Below, piece after piece: positions 54,807 through 64,000 of a stretch of DNA of 64,000 nt (positions within the stretch are counted from its first letter, which is position 1; each line of letters starts with the position of its first letter). The position numbers and the translations under genes were made by a program. The stretch lies in assembly GCF_014207185.1 (NCBI RefSeq), contig NZ_JACHCP010000001.1, positions 289,512 through 353,511 of the forward strand, in the 5' to 3' direction. The stretch is from Rhodanobacter sp. A1T4 (lineage in GTDB: Bacteria > Pseudomonadota > Gammaproteobacteria > Xanthomonadales > Rhodanobacteraceae). The notes beneath the pieces are model-generated. The model was not told the origin of the DNA. It saw only the letters and a program-made list of their open reading frames with translations, and did not search any database.

Positions 54807-56087
54807 TCAGCCCGCCGCAGGCGCCTTCTTCCCCGCCACCGCCACCTTGTCAAACTTCCGAATAAAATCCCGCACCTGCGGATAAACAGTCTCGCGCCAC
54901 CGCCGTCCACTGAAAATCCCATAGTGCCCGGCGCCATCGATCACCTTGTGCGCCCGGCGCTTCGTCGGGATGCCGCTGCACAGGTCGTGCGCCGCCTGCG
55001 TCTGGCCCAGGCCGGAAATATCATCCAACTCACCTTCAATCGTCAGCAGCGCGCTGGTCTTGATCGCGCTGGGCGTGACGCGTTCGCCAGCGACATCCCA
55101 CAGCCCACGAGGTAGCAGAAATTCCTGGAACACCTTTTCGATGGTGTCGAGATAGAACTCGGCTGGCATGTCGAGTACGGCGTTGTATTCGTCGTAGAAC
55201 TTGCGATGTGACTCGGCGTCTTCCAGGTCGCCGCGCAGCAGATCCTGATAGAAATCCCAGTGCGAATTTAGATGGCGATTCGGGTTCATCGCGATGAAGC
55301 CTGCGTGCTGCAGGAAACCTGGATATACCTCGCGGCCGTGGCCGGGATAGTTCGCCGGCACGGTGTGGATCACGTTGCCCTGGAACCACGATAGCGGCTG
55401 GGTGGTAGCCAGGTTGTTGACGCTGGTGGGGCTGCAGCGTGGATCGATCGGGCCACCCATCATGGTCATGCTGCGTGGCGTGGCTTCGCCGCGCGCTGCC
55501 ATCAGGGAGACGGCGGCCAGCACCGGCACGGTGGGCTGACACACTGAAATCACGTGGACGTTTGCTGCGCCGATATGGCGGATGAATTCCTCGATATAGG
55601 CGACGTAGTCATCGAGGTTGAACGGGCCGAATTCGTTCGGCACCATCCGCGCATCGACCCAGTCGGTAATGTAGACCTTGTGGTCGTGCAGCAGGGTGCG
55701 CACAGTGTCGCGCAGTAAGGTGGCGTGGTGGCCGGACAGTGGCGCGACCACCAGCACGATCGGATCGTGCTTCATCTTTTCGATGGTGGCCGGGTCGTCG
55801 CTGAAGCGCTTGAAGCGCTTCAGCTGGCAAAACGGTTTGTCCAGCGCAACGCGTTCGATCACCGCGATCTCATGATCGTGCGCCATGGCGCTGGTGATGC
55901 CGAACTCGGGTTTTTCGTATTCCTTGCCCAGCCGATGCATCAGCTCATAGCCGGCAGCCAGACGCTGCGCGCCGGAGAGCTTGCCGAGCGGGCTGCTGTT
56001 GTCGTTGAGCATGCGCGCGTTGGCTTGCGCGAAGTAGCTCAAGGGGCCGAGAAATGCGCGCTGCCATTCGTGGAGTTGATAAAGCAT
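54807..56087 (-). CDS. phaZ: Polyhydroxyalkanoate (PHB) depolymerase, intracellular type
   Basis: 426 residues: MLYQLHEWQRAFLGPLSYFAQ start, a lipase-like box VISVCQPTVPVLAA with Cys in place of Ser (usual in this family), and the C-terminal PHB_depo_C region with SALLTIEGELDDISGLGQTQAAHDLC and VIDGAGHYGIFSGRRWRE (catalytic His). It hydrolyses stored polyhydroxybutyrate granules. ATG 56087 is preferred as homologous proteins begin there; the frame is open to 56192. Confidence 0.92.
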   Translation of the reverse strand: MLYQLHEWQRAFLGPLSYFAQANARMLNDNSSPLGKLSGAQRLAAGYELMHRLGKEYEKPEFGITSAMAHDHEIAVIERVALDKPFCQLKRFKRFSDDPATIEKMKHDPIVLVVAPLSGHHATLLRDTVRTLLHDHKVYITDWVDARMVPNEFGPFNLDDYVAYIEEFIRHIGAANVHVISVCQPTVPVLAAVSLMAARGEATPRSMTMMGGPIDPRCSPTSVNNLATTQPLSWFQGNVIHTVPANYPGHGREVYPGFLQHAGFIAMNPNRHLNSHWDFYQDLLRGDLEDAESHRKFYDEYNAVLDMPAEFYLDTIEKVFQEFLLPRGLWDVAGERVTPSAIKTSALLTIEGELDDISGLGQTQAAHDLCSGIPTKRRAHKVIDGAGHYGIFSGRRWRETVYPQVRDFIRKFDKVAVAGKKAPAAG

Positions 56088-56236
56088 CGGAAAGGCTGGC
56101 CGGGAAAAGGAATTCTCCCATCTTAGCGCGGTTTGCTCTGGCTTGTTGCGATGCCGCAATTCCCTGCGGGAATGGTTCAGAAACTTTTCCAATCAGTCAC
56201 TTGGCGGTGACCGTAGTTGCGGACGAACTTGGAAAG

Positions 56237-56980
56237 TTACTGGTAGCGACAGCGCAGCAGCAGCTCGTCCACGCCGCGCGTGTCACCCATGCCGGTGCGC
56301 CACGCCAGAGGTTTCTGGAAACGCACGCCCAGCGGCATGAAAACCCGGTTGTACCACCACATGGCGCGCTTGCGCTGGTGGGTGAGGAACCACAGGCCGA
56401 CATCGAGCAGGCGCGAGGATTTTGGCTGCATGCCGTACACGGCGCTGTGTTCGATGGTGAAACCGTGCTGGGCCAGTCGGGTGGCGATCTGCGTCGGTTC
56501 GTAGCGGCGGCAGTGGCCGACGAAATCGTCGAAGGCGGTCCAGGCCTCGGGATGCAGCGGCACGGACAGCAGCAGAGTCGCACCCGGTGTGGCAACCCTT
56601 GCCAGTTCGGCCAGCGCGGCGTTGTCGTCGTCGACGTGTTCGAGAATATCCAGCGCGCAGATCAGATCGAAACGCGCATTGGCGCAGGGTAGCGCGCCGA
56701 TCATGCCATGTACGGCGTCGGCACCACGCTGGTGCAAGCGGTGCAGCGCGGCGTGGCTGAGGTCAATAAAACAGGTGCCATCGAGCGGCATGCGCGGGCG
56801 CAGGCCGGGTGCCACTTCCAGCCGATGCGGTGCGTTGGCGGCCAGTTCGCTGAGCAGTGGCCAGGTGTTGAAGCGATCGGGATTGATCAGCTGCGACTCG
56901 GCCCACAACGATTCGTAAAAGCCGCGATTGGCGCGGATCAGTTCGGAATCATTGCGAGTTTGGGCTGGCTGGCTGGACAT
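56237..56980 (-). CDS. Class I SAM-dependent methyltransferase
   Basis: 247 residues with a Rossmann-like methyltransferase fold. RLEVAPGLRPRMP is the altered glycine-rich motif I, DLICALDILEHVDDDNAALAELARVATPG is motif III-IV. A YNRVFMPLGVRFQKP-like C-terminal region follows. Substrate unknown; sugar or lipid methylation are possible. It lies between phaZ and the RDD gene, same strand. Confidence 0.85.
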   Translation of the reverse strand: MSSQPAQTRNDSELIRANRGFYESLWAESQLINPDRFNTWPLLSELAANAPHRLEVAPGLRPRMPLDGTCFIDLSHAALHRLHQRGADAVHGMIGALPCANARFDLICALDILEHVDDDNAALAELARVATPGATLLLSVPLHPEAWTAFDDFVGHCRRYEPTQIATRLAQHGFTIEHSAVYGMQPKSSRLLDVGLWFLTHQRKRAMWWYNRVFMPLGVRFQKPLAWRTGMGDTRGVDELLLRCRYQ

Positions 56981-57013
56981 CTGTCGGGTGGAATCCAGAG
57001 ACTGAGCGGATTA

Positions 57014-57538
57014 TCAGGATTTACCGAGCAGGCGAATCTCGGTATTGGCGGCTAGGTCATGCAGGGTCCGCCGACGGGTATTGAACAACGCTACCGCAAA
57101 CCATGTGAACCATATGACTAGCACCGTCCAGAGCGTGGCGCGAAGTCCCAGCACGGGTTCCAGCAGAAGCAACAGCAAGGGTGCGGCAGCGACGAGTAAT
57201 CGGACCAGGCATTGCTGTATCGATGGTGTCGCGCCGGCCGTGGAGGTGACGCGGATGCGCCAGGGCCGCATGCCCACCGTCTGTCCGCCACGGCGCCATG
57301 CACTGATGAAATACGCGGCGACGACCAAGCCCTGCAGCGCCTGATACCAGACCGGCACCGAAGTCGTTGCGCCAGTGCTGATCAACTTGCCGCCGGTAGC
57401 CAGCTGGCACAGCAGACCTACCACCATCACGATCGCCACCACGATCAGCAGGTCGTAGACCAGGGCGAGTAGTCGCCGCCACAGCGGACAGGGGATCGAG
57501 CTGATATGGAGCGGAGTTGTTTGCAGCGTGGTCGGCAT
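57014..57538 (-). CDS. RDD family membrane protein
   Basis: 174 residues, four membrane helices. The family signature is seen in WRRLLALVYDLLIVVAIVMVV (Arg and Asp in the first helix) and GQTVGMRPWRIRV. The role of RDD proteins is mostly unknown, some act in sodium or proton exchange. ATG 57538 is divergent from xerD, about 50 nt apart. Confidence 0.88.
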   Translation of the reverse strand: MPTTLQTTPLHISSIPCPLWRRLLALVYDLLIVVAIVMVVGLLCQLATGGKLISTGATTSVPVWYQALQGLVVAAYFISAWRRGGQTVGMRPWRIRVTSTAGATPSIQQCLVRLLVAAAPLLLLLLEPVLGLRATLWTVLVIWFTWFAVALFNTRRRTLHDLAANTEIRLLGKS

Positions 57539-57588
57539 CGGCGGCTTATCGCTTGCGTAGTGCGCGCGCAATGGCCAGCATCGTGCGC

Positions 57589-58521
57589 ATGAAAAAGGAA
57601 GAAAGTCGCACCAGTATCGCCGAAGCCGATCGGCACAGTATCGCTGCGTTTCTGGAGCGCGTGTGGTCGGAGGACGGACTCGCCGATCGCACGCTGGAGG
57701 CTTACCGGCGCGATCTGGAAGCGTTGGCTGGCTGGTTGGCTGGCCGTGGCCGCACGCTGCCCACGGCACAACGCGAGGACATTTCCGCGTATCACGGCCG
57801 CGCGTCGAATGGCATGCAGCCGGTCGCGATACGTTCGATCGCGCGGCGGCAGTCGGCGTTTCGCCGTTACTACGCGTTTCTGGCGCGGAACGAGCCAGGC
57901 TTTGCCGATCCGACCCTGTTGATCGAGCGGCCGCGCATGCCGCGCAGCCTGCCGAAGGCGCTGGCCGAGCGCGAGATCGTCGGTCTGCTCAACGCGCCCG
58001 ATACCGCCACCACATTGGGCTTGCGTGATCGCGCGATGCTGGAGCTGATGTACGCCTCCGGCCTGCGCGTGTCCGAGCTGGTCGAGTTGCCGCTGGCGTC
58101 GCTCAATACGCGGCAGGGCGTGCTACGGGTGACGGGCAAGGGCGGCAAGGATCGGCTGGTGCCAGTCGGCGAAGTGGCACTGGAATACATCAATACCTAC
58201 CTTGCTGGCGCCCGACCCGAGCTGGCGAAAGGTCGTCAGCCCGTCGCGCTGTTTCTCAGTCGTCGCGGTGAGCGCATGACCCGGCAGATGTTCTGGACCC
58301 TGGTGAAACGCTATGCGTTGAAGGTCGGTATCAACGCCAAACGCATTTCGCCGCACGTGTTGCGGCATTCGTTCGCCACGCACCTGCTCAATCACGGTGC
58401 CGACCTGCGCGCGCTGCAGATGCTGCTCGGCCACAGCTCGCTCAGTACCACCCAGATCTACACTCTGGTAGCGAAGGAAGGATTGAAGCGTCTGCATGCG
58501 CAGCATCACCCGCGCGGCTGA
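57589..58521 (+). CDS. xerD: Tyrosine recombinase XerD
   Basis: 310 residues. N-terminal SAM-like core-binding domain (LAEREIVGLL begins the catalytic half), catalytic residues R in MYASGLRVSELVEL, K in TGKGGKDRLVP, HxxR in HVLRHSFATHLLNHGADLRALQMLLGH, and the tyrosine nucleophile in TTQIYTLVA. It resolves chromosome dimers at dif with XerC. Start 57589 gives MKKEESRTS; 57571 is an alternative. It is a housekeeping recombinase, not an island integrase, as shown by the xerD-dsbC-purL order. Confidence 0.95.
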   Translation: MKKEESRTSIAEADRHSIAAFLERVWSEDGLADRTLEAYRRDLEALAGWLAGRGRTLPTAQREDISAYHGRASNGMQPVAIRSIARRQSAFRRYYAFLARNEPGFADPTLLIERPRMPRSLPKALAEREIVGLLNAPDTATTLGLRDRAMLELMYASGLRVSELVELPLASLNTRQGVLRVTGKGGKDRLVPVGEVALEYINTYLAGARPELAKGRQPVALFLSRRGERMTRQMFWTLVKRYALKVGINAKRISPHVLRHSFATHLLNHGADLRALQMLLGHSSLSTTQIYTLVAKEGLKRLHAQHHPRG

Positions 58522-58631
58522 GGCCGCGCGCGAAGACGCGTTATGTGAAAGTCGGTTCAGGCGGTTATGCGAGAATGGCCTTTCGACGCCATGGTCAGGC
58601 ACCGGCGTGACATGCCATGAGGCTTTTTTAG

Positions 58632-59450
58632 ATGTTGAAGAAATGGTTACTGGCTGTCTGCGTGGTCGCGTATGCGTCCGGCGCGTATGCCACCGATGGC
58701 GCCGCCGGCTCGGTCAGCGGCAAGGGCGTCACTCCCGCGGCCGAGAAGATCGTGCGCCAGTCGATCGCCGTGTTGTCTACCAAGGCCGAAATCGATTCGA
58801 TCGAGCTGGCGCCGATGCCAGGTTTCTATCAGGTGATTGCCTCGGGCCAGATGCTCTACGTCAGCGCCGACGGCAAATATCTGCTCAACGGTGACATGCT
58901 TGATCTGGGCAGCAAGCAGAATGTCAGCAAGGTTGCCTGGGCGACATTCCGCAAGGCCGAACTGGCCAAGGTGCCTGCCGCGCAGCGCATCGTGTTCGCA
59001 CCAGCGCATCCCAAGGTCACCATCACCGTATTTACCGACGTCAACTGCGCTTTTTGCCGGGCGTTGCACGAGCACATCGCCGAGTTCAACAAGGCAGGCA
59101 TCGCGGTGGAGTACCTGGCGTGGCCGCGCGAGGGCGTGGTCACCACTGCGGGTCGTCCTACGCCGACGTATACGGAGATGGTGTCGGTATGGTGCGCCAG
59201 TAATCGCAACGCGGCGTTCAGTGACGCCACCGCCGGCCGTGCGCCGAAGGCGGCCACCTGCACCAACCCGGTCAAGGATCAGTTCGAGCTGGGCCTGAAA
59301 CTGGGTATCGACGGCACGCCGACCATTTTCGGCCCTGACGGCCGCACGCTGGGCGGTTACGTCACCCCCGATCAGTTGCTCAAGGCGATTGCCGATGGCA
59401 GCGACGGGGACGGCAGCGACCAGGGCGAAGATCCGGGCACCGGCGAATAG
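58632..59450 (+). CDS. dsbC: Thiol:disulfide interchange protein DsbC
   Basis: 272 residues; signal peptide to about residue 20 (SGAYA|TDG), N-terminal dimerisation domain, then the thioredoxin fold with the active site DVNCAFCRALHEH (Cys 139 and Cys 142). It isomerises wrong disulfides in the periplasm. The C-terminus has an unusual Asp/Gly-rich tail (SDGDGSDQGEDPG). Confidence 0.93.
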   Translation: MLKKWLLAVCVVAYASGAYATDGAAGSVSGKGVTPAAEKIVRQSIAVLSTKAEIDSIELAPMPGFYQVIASGQMLYVSADGKYLLNGDMLDLGSKQNVSKVAWATFRKAELAKVPAAQRIVFAPAHPKVTITVFTDVNCAFCRALHEHIAEFNKAGIAVEYLAWPREGVVTTAGRPTPTYTEMVSVWCASNRNAAFSDATAGRAPKAATCTNPVKDQFELGLKLGIDGTPTIFGPDGRTLGGYVTPDQLLKAIADGSDGDGSDQGEDPGTGE

Positions 59451-59564
59451 CGCGCAAGCTGCTCTTTTGTCGCAGGTTTCGTCGGACAGCGATGCCGTAC
59501 TGCAGCATCGGTCAGGCTGCATCGGTTAGAATTGGCGTTTCCATTGCAAAGCGCCGTTCCCCGC

Positions 59565-62500
59565 ATGATCGCACTCGACGGGCAGAGCGCCCTCTCGCCG
59601 TTCCGCCTTGAACGCCTCAACGCCCGCCTGGATGCCCTGCATCACGGCGTGCGCGTGCAGGCCTCGTGGTTTGTCTATTTTGTCGACACCGATACGGCGC
59701 CGCAGGGAACGCTGCGACAACACCTGCTGGCCGTGCTCGAAGCGAAAGATGCCAAGCCCGAGCCGGCCACGCTATGGGTAGTGCCACGACTGGGCACCAT
59801 CTCGCCCTGGTCGAGCAAGGCGACTGACATTCTGCACGGCGCGGGTTTTGGTGGGACGGACTCGGACATTCGCCGCGTCGAACGTGGCATGGCCTGGCAG
59901 ATTGCCGGGCTGCCGCCGGCTAGCGCGCCAAACCATGCGGCGATCATGGCGGAACTGTATGACGCGATGACGCAGTCGGTGCTGACCCATATCGACGAGG
60001 CGCAGGGTTTGTTCCTGGCGGGCCAGCCCGGTGATCTGGTGCACATCGCGCTCAGTGGTGAGCCGAAGGGCGCGCTGGACGAGGCGAATAGCCGATTGGG
60101 CCTGGCACTGGCCGATGACGAGATCGAATATCTGGCGGATCGCTACGCCGAGCTCGGCCGCGACCCGACTGACGCCGAACTTTTCATGTTCGCGCAGGCC
60201 AATTCCGAGCACTGCCGGCACAAGGTATTCAACGCCAGCTGGACGCTGGATGGTGTGGATCAGGAGAAAAGTCTGTTCGGCATGATCAAGCATACGCATG
60301 AGCAGTCGCCGGCGCATACCTTGTCAGCGTATTCGGACAACGCCGCGGTGATCGAGGGCAGTGTCGGCAAGCGTTTCTTCCCAGATGCCAAAGATGGCAT
60401 CTGGCGCGCACACGAAGAGCGCATCGACTTCGCGATCAAGGTGGAGACGCATAACCATCCCACCGCGATTGCGCCGTGGCCCGGTGCGGCCACCGGTGCC
60501 GGTGGCGAAATTCGCGATGAAGGCGCTACCGGTCGCGGCGGCAAGCCGAAAGCCGGCCTCACCGGCTTTTCGGTGTCCGATCTGCGTATTCCTGGCCATC
60601 CACAACCGTGGGAAGTGGAGCGTCCGTTGCCACCGCGGATGGCCAGCGCATTCGAAATCATGCGCGACGGCCCGCTGGGTGCGGCGGCGTTCAACAACGA
60701 GTTTGGTCGTCCGTGTCTGGGCGGCTATTTCCGCACGTACGAACACGAAACCGGCGAAGCCGGCCTGCGTCGTGGCTACGACAAGCCCATCATGCTGGCC
60801 GGTGGCCTGGCCAACCTGCGCCCCGGTCATGTGCTGAAGCATGCCGTGCAGCCGGGTAACAAGGTGATCGTGCTGGGCGGCCCGGCAATGCTGATCGGCC
60901 TCGGTGGCGGTGCGGCATCGTCGGTCGCGTCGGGCAGTTCCAGCGCGGAGCTGGATTTCGCCTCGGTACAGCGCGACAACGCCGAAATGGAGCGGCGCTG
61001 CCAGGAAGTCATCGACGCCTGCTGCCGTCGCGGCGATGACAACCCGATCGTCAGCGTGCACGACGTGGGTGCCGGTGGCCTGTCCAACGCGATCCCTGAG
61101 CTGCTCAACGATGCTGGCGTCGGCGGCGAGATCGACCTGTCGAAAATCCCCTGCGACGATCCGCAGCTTTCGCCGATGCAGGTGTGGAGCAACGAGTCGC
61201 AGGAGCGCTACGTGCTGGCGATTGGTCCGGAGAATCTGGCCGAGTTCGAGGCGATGTGTCTACGCGAGCGCTGTCCCTACGCGGTGGTCGGCGATGCGAC
61301 GCAGGAGCGTCGTTTGCGGGTAACCGATCCGCGCCGCGACCTGGTAGTGATCGACCTGCCGATGGACGTGTTGTTCGGCAAGCCGCCGCGCATGCATCGC
61401 AACGCCAAGCACATCAAGCCGCGCATCGACGTGCTGCCCGATCTCACTGGTATCGGCATGAACGAGGCGTTGCTGCGCGTGCTGCGGCTGCCGGTCGTGG
61501 GCAGCAAGAGCTTTCTGATCACCATTGGCGACCGCACGGTCGGCGGGCTCAATCATCGGGACCCGATGGTCGGGCCGTGGCAGATACCGGTGGCCGATTG
61601 CGCGGTGACGCTGGCCGACTTCGATGGCTACGTCGGCGAAGCGATGGCGATGGCCGAACGCGCGCCGGTGGCCATACTCAACAGCGCTCAGGCCGCGCGT
61701 CTGGCGGTCGGTGAGGCGATCACCAATATGGCCGCTGCGCCAATTGCCAGCCTCGGCGAGATCCGCCTGTCGGCCAACTGGATGGCTGCGGTGAATCATC
61801 CCGGCGAAGATGCCGCCCTGTTCGATGCGGTGAAAGCAGTCGGCATGGAGCTGTGTCCGGCGCTGGAGATTTCGATCCCGGTCGGCAAAGACTCGCTGTC
61901 GATGCAGACACAATGGCAGCACAATGGCACATCGCAGCGCACGGTATCGCCGGTGTCGCTGGTGATCACCGGTTTTGCCCGCGTCAGCGACGCACGCCGC
62001 ACGCTGACGCCACAATTGCGACTGGATCACGGCCACTCCGACCTGTGGCTGATCGATCTCGGCGCGGGGCGCGATCGTCTCGGCGCCTCGGCGCTGACCC
62101 AGGTATTCAACCGTGGCGGCGGCGTGCCACCGGATCTGGACGATGCGAAGCGGCTGAAAGCGCTGTTCGATCTGGTGCAGGAAGCAAACGCCGGCGGTCT
62201 GCTGCTGGCCTATCACGATCGCTCGGACGGCGGCGCCATCGTCACCCTGCTGGAGATGGCCTTTGCCGGCCACTGTGGTTTGGAAATTCATCTGGACGGC
62301 TGGGCCGAAGCGACCCTGCGCGGCCTGTTCAACGAGGAACTTGGCGCGATCCTGCAGGTGGCCGAAGCCAACCGCGAACCGTTCGAGGCGCTGCTGGTCA
62401 AGCACGGCCTGGCTGCCATCAGTCACCGGATTGGACGGCCAAAGGAAAAGCTCGGCATCAAGCTGTTCCTCGGTGGTGACACCTTGTTCAAGTGGAACTG

Positions 62501-63455
62501 GAGCACGCTGTTCGAGGCGTGGAATGAAACCAGTTACGCGATGCAGCGCCTGCGCGACAATCCGGCCAGCGCCGATGCCGAGCAGCACTGGCGGCGCGAC
62601 GATGCCGATCCCGGCATCACGCCGAAGCTCGGCTTCAGTACGACTGAGAATGTCGCCGCGCCGTTTATCGCCGCGTCCAAAGGTAGCGGCGAGCGGCCAC
62701 GCATCGCGGTGCTGCGCGAGCAGGGTGTCAACGGCCAGGTGGAAATGTCGGCCGCATTCACTCGCGCCGGTTTCGATGCAGTGGACGTGCACATGTCCGA
62801 TCTGGCCAGCGGCCGGATCAAGCTGGCCGACTTCCGTGGTCTTGCGGCCTGCGGCGGCTTTTCCTACGGCGACGTGCTTGGCGCTGGCCGCGGTTGGGCT
62901 ACGTCGATCCTGTTCAACGAGATGTTGCGTGCGCAGTTCACCGCATTCTTCGCCGATGAATCCAAGTTCGCGTTGGGCGTGTGCAACGGCTGCCAGATGA
63001 TGGCGCAGCTGAAGGAGATCATCCCCGGCGCACAGCATTGGCCGAAGTTTCTGCGCAACGCGTCGGAGCAGTACGAGGCGCGCGTGGCCACGCTGGAGAT
63101 CCTCGATTCGCCCAGCCTGTTCTTCAAGGGCATGGCCGGTTCGCGCATTCCCGTGGCAGTGGCGCACGGCGAGGGTCGGGTGAGTTTCCCGAGTTCGTGC
63201 AGCCCGGCGAAGGCGCATGCGGCGGTTCGATTCGTCGACAACCGTGGCAAGCCGACCGAAAACTATCCGCTCAATCCGAATGGCTCGCCCGGCGGGCTGG
63301 CGGGGTTCACGGCAGCCGATGGCCGTGTGACGATTCTGATGCCGCACCCCGAGCGCGTATTCCGCAGCGTGCAGATGAGCTGGCATCCGGAGAGCTGGGG
63401 CGAGGATTCGCCATGGATGCGCATGTTCCGCAACGCCCGTGTGTGGTGCGGCTGA
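59565..63455 (+). CDS. purL: Phosphoribosylformylglycinamidine synthase
   Basis: 1296 residues, the large single-chain PurL of gammaproteobacteria. FGAM synthase domains ([38 protein letters not shown]) are followed by a C-terminal class I glutamine amidotransferase with the nucleophile in [10 protein letters not shown] and the His/Glu pair near the end (MPHPERVF). Fourth step of purine synthesis. ATG 59565 begins MIALDG; the frame upstream to 59532 has no family support. Confidence 0.97.
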   Translation: MIALDGQSALSPFRLERLNARLDALHHGVRVQASWFVYFVDTDTAPQGTLRQHLLAVLEAKDAKPEPATLWVVPRLGTISPWSSKATDILHGAGFGGTDSDIRRVERGMAWQIAGLPPASAPNHAAIMAELYDAMTQSVLTHIDEAQGLFLAGQPGDLVHIALSGEPKGALDEANSRLGLALADDEIEYLADRYAELGRDPTDAELFMFAQANSEHCRHKVFNASWTLDGVDQEKSLFGMIKHTHEQSPAHTLSAYSDNAAVIEGSVGKRFFPDAKDGIWRAHEERIDFAIKVETHNHPTAIAPWPGAATGAGGEIRDEGATGRGGKPKAGLTGFSVSDLRIPGHPQPWEVERPLPPRMASAFEIMRDGPLGAAAFNNEFGRPCLGGYFRTYEHETGEAGLRRGYDKPIMLAGGLANLRPGHVLKHAVQPGNKVIVLGGPAMLIGLGGGAASSVASGSSSAELDFASVQRDNAEMERRCQEVIDACCRRGDDNPIVSVHDVGAGGLSNAIPELLNDAGVGGEIDLSKIPCDDPQLSPMQVWSNESQERYVLAIGPENLAEFEAMCLRERCPYAVVGDATQERRLRVTDPRRDLVVIDLPMDVLFGKPPRMHRNAKHIKPRIDVLPDLTGIGMNEALLRVLRLPVVGSKSFLITIGDRTVGGLNHRDPMVGPWQIPVADCAVTLADFDGYVGEAMAMAERAPVAILNSAQAARLAVGEAITNMAAAPIASLGEIRLSANWMAAVNHPGEDAALFDAVKAVGMELCPALEISIPVGKDSLSMQTQWQHNGTSQRTVSPVSLVITGFARVSDARRTLTPQLRLDHGHSDLWLIDLGAGRDRLGASALTQVFNRGGGVPPDLDDAKRLKALFDLVQEANAGGLLLAYHDRSDGGAIVTLLEMAFAGHCGLEIHLDGWAEATLRGLFNEELGAILQVAEANREPFEALLVKHGLAAISHRIGRPKEKLGIKLFLGGDTLFKWNWSTLFEAWNETSYAMQRLRDNPASADAEQHWRRDDADPGITPKLGFSTTENVAAPFIAASKGSGERPRIAVLREQGVNGQVEMSAAFTRAGFDAVDVHMSDLASGRIKLADFRGLAACGGFSYGDVLGAGRGWATSILFNEMLRAQFTAFFADESKFALGVCNGCQMMAQLKEIIPGAQHWPKFLRNASEQYEARVATLEILDSPSLFFKGMAGSRIPVAVAHGEGRVSFPSSCSPAKAHAAVRFVDNRGKPTENYPLNPNGSPGGLAGFTAADGRVTILMPHPERVFRSVQMSWHPESWGEDSPWMRMFRNARVWCG

Positions 63456-63487
63456 TCCTGTTTGCTGATGCAAGGCTGCGCTGAGCC

Positions 63488-64000
63488 ATGGCCCGGCGCT
63501 TTACGTTTTCACCGGCAGTCTGGCTGTCGAGGATTGCATGGGCCGTCGTGCTGGCGTTGTCGCCGTGGTGGATCGGTTTTCCACTGTTGCTGGCGATGGT
63601 CGCGGCTTTGCTTTTGCTTGAACATCGGCTTGCCCCCGAGCACTGCCGGCTGCTGAGGCACGGCCTGAGTTGGGGCCTGCCCGGCGCATTGTTCGCGCTG
63701 CAGCGCGCGATTGGCGGCAATGTCTTCGCTTGGGTAATCGCGCTGCTGGGTGTGCTGACTGGCTACACTCTGCTCGCAGGTTTGGAGGCTTGGCTCGATC
63801 GCGATCTGCGTCGCGCGAGAGCGGCAGAAGCTATCGGCGCAAGCGAGCCGGCTGTGGACAAGTCGATGGAATGGCCGCGACTGGCACTGGCGCCGATCGG
63901 ACCGCCGGCAGAAATCATCGAGCTGCAGCTGCCGGTCTGGCATGCCGACGTCGACGGCATGGAAGATCCGAACGGTGGCCGCGTTATCTATCGCGATGGC
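63488..64000 (+). CDS. Membrane protein of unknown function, N-terminal part (runs off right edge)
   Basis: Open from ATG 63488 to the window end (171 codons). It begins MARRFTFSPAVW, followed by two or three hydrophobic segments (WAVVLALSPWWIGFPLLLAMVAALLLLEH; IALLGVLTGYTLLAGLEAW) and then a soluble, Pro-rich region. I do not recognise the family. It starts 32 nt after purL on the same strand and may share its transcript. Confidence 0.55.
   Translation, partial: MARRFTFSPAVWLSRIAWAVVLALSPWWIGFPLLLAMVAALLLLEHRLAPEHCRLLRHGLSWGLPGALFALQRAIGGNVFAWVIALLGVLTGYTLLAGLEAWLDRDLRRARAAEAIGASEPAVDKSMEWPRLALAPIGPPAEIIELQLPVWHADVDGMEDPNGGRVIYRDG

Noticed and set aside
57589..58521. XerD as an integrase of the accessory modules
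   Set aside because: It sits in the conserved xerD-dsbC-purL order, far from the modules, and has the length and motifs of the housekeeping recombinase.
61260..63473. 737-codon open frame antisense to purL
   Set aside because: Same reason: low-information composition, no recognisable domain, and purL is unambiguous on the other strand.

Overview
The window is a GC-rich (by eye low to mid 60s percent) gammaproteobacterial chromosome segment. Gene content and order point to the Xanthomonadales, most likely Rhodanobacteraceae (Dyella/Rhodanobacter/Luteibacter-like): xerD-dsbC-purL, holC-pepA followed by divergent lptF-lptG, metX-metB-hom under a SAM riboswitch, and an N-glycan utilisation locus resembling the one known in Xanthomonas. 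This is an inference from gene content; no rRNA or tRNA was seen.

Layout. 1-4.2 kb: a membrane sensor running off the left edge, a CPBP protease, prfC and a small lipoprotein. 4.3-19.7 kb: an N-glycan degradation module. It holds a LacI-type repressor, a glucokinase, GH18, GH20 and GH29 enzymes, a TonB-dependent receptor, and a reverse-strand GH125-GH92 mannosidase pair. Two identical 14-bp operators (TGATAACGTTATCA), each on a TTGATA-N17 promoter, sit at the two control points. A chimeric remnant (GH2 5' end joined to a GH29 3' end) and a small secreted ORF mark decay inside the module. 20.0-23.8 kb: a Family 2A encapsulin nanocompartment system: shell protein, cysteine desulfurase with a ~220-residue low-complexity leader, and a rhodanese. 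24.0-26.2 kb: an intact, stand-alone fusA. Pieces of fusA also occur at 4.4 kb (with a good terminator) and at 19.9 kb, so each of the two accessory modules is bounded by fusA 3' sequence. The fusA 3' end therefore looks like the place where both were inserted or recombined in.

26.5-41.7 kb: sulfur and amino-acid metabolism. A CysB-type LysR regulator, an M24 peptidase, a desaturase, a 2-oxoglutarate dioxygenase, CysK-like cysteine synthase and a peroxiredoxin come first. Then metX-metB-hom lies behind a leader with four tandem MetJ-box-like octamers, a TTGACA promoter, a SAM-I (S-box) riboswitch and a hairpin that can hide the metX ribosome-binding site. LysE and APC transporters and serine dehydratase follow. 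42-47.6 kb: two YceI proteins around a cytochrome b561, and a large hybrid sensor kinase. 47.7-53 kb: holC, pepA, lptF, lptG, ltaE. 53.07-54.62 kb: two ~225-bp inverted repeats bracket a short, lower-GC integron cassette array without integrase (two cassettes, two recognisable attC sites and half-sites at the ends). 54.8-64 kb: PHB depolymerase, methyltransferase, RDD protein, xerD, dsbC, purL and the start of a membrane protein.

The most notable items are the encapsulin-desulfurase system, the fusA-bounded stacking of two accessory modules, the apparent double control of metX, and the attC cassette array enclosed by inverted repeats.
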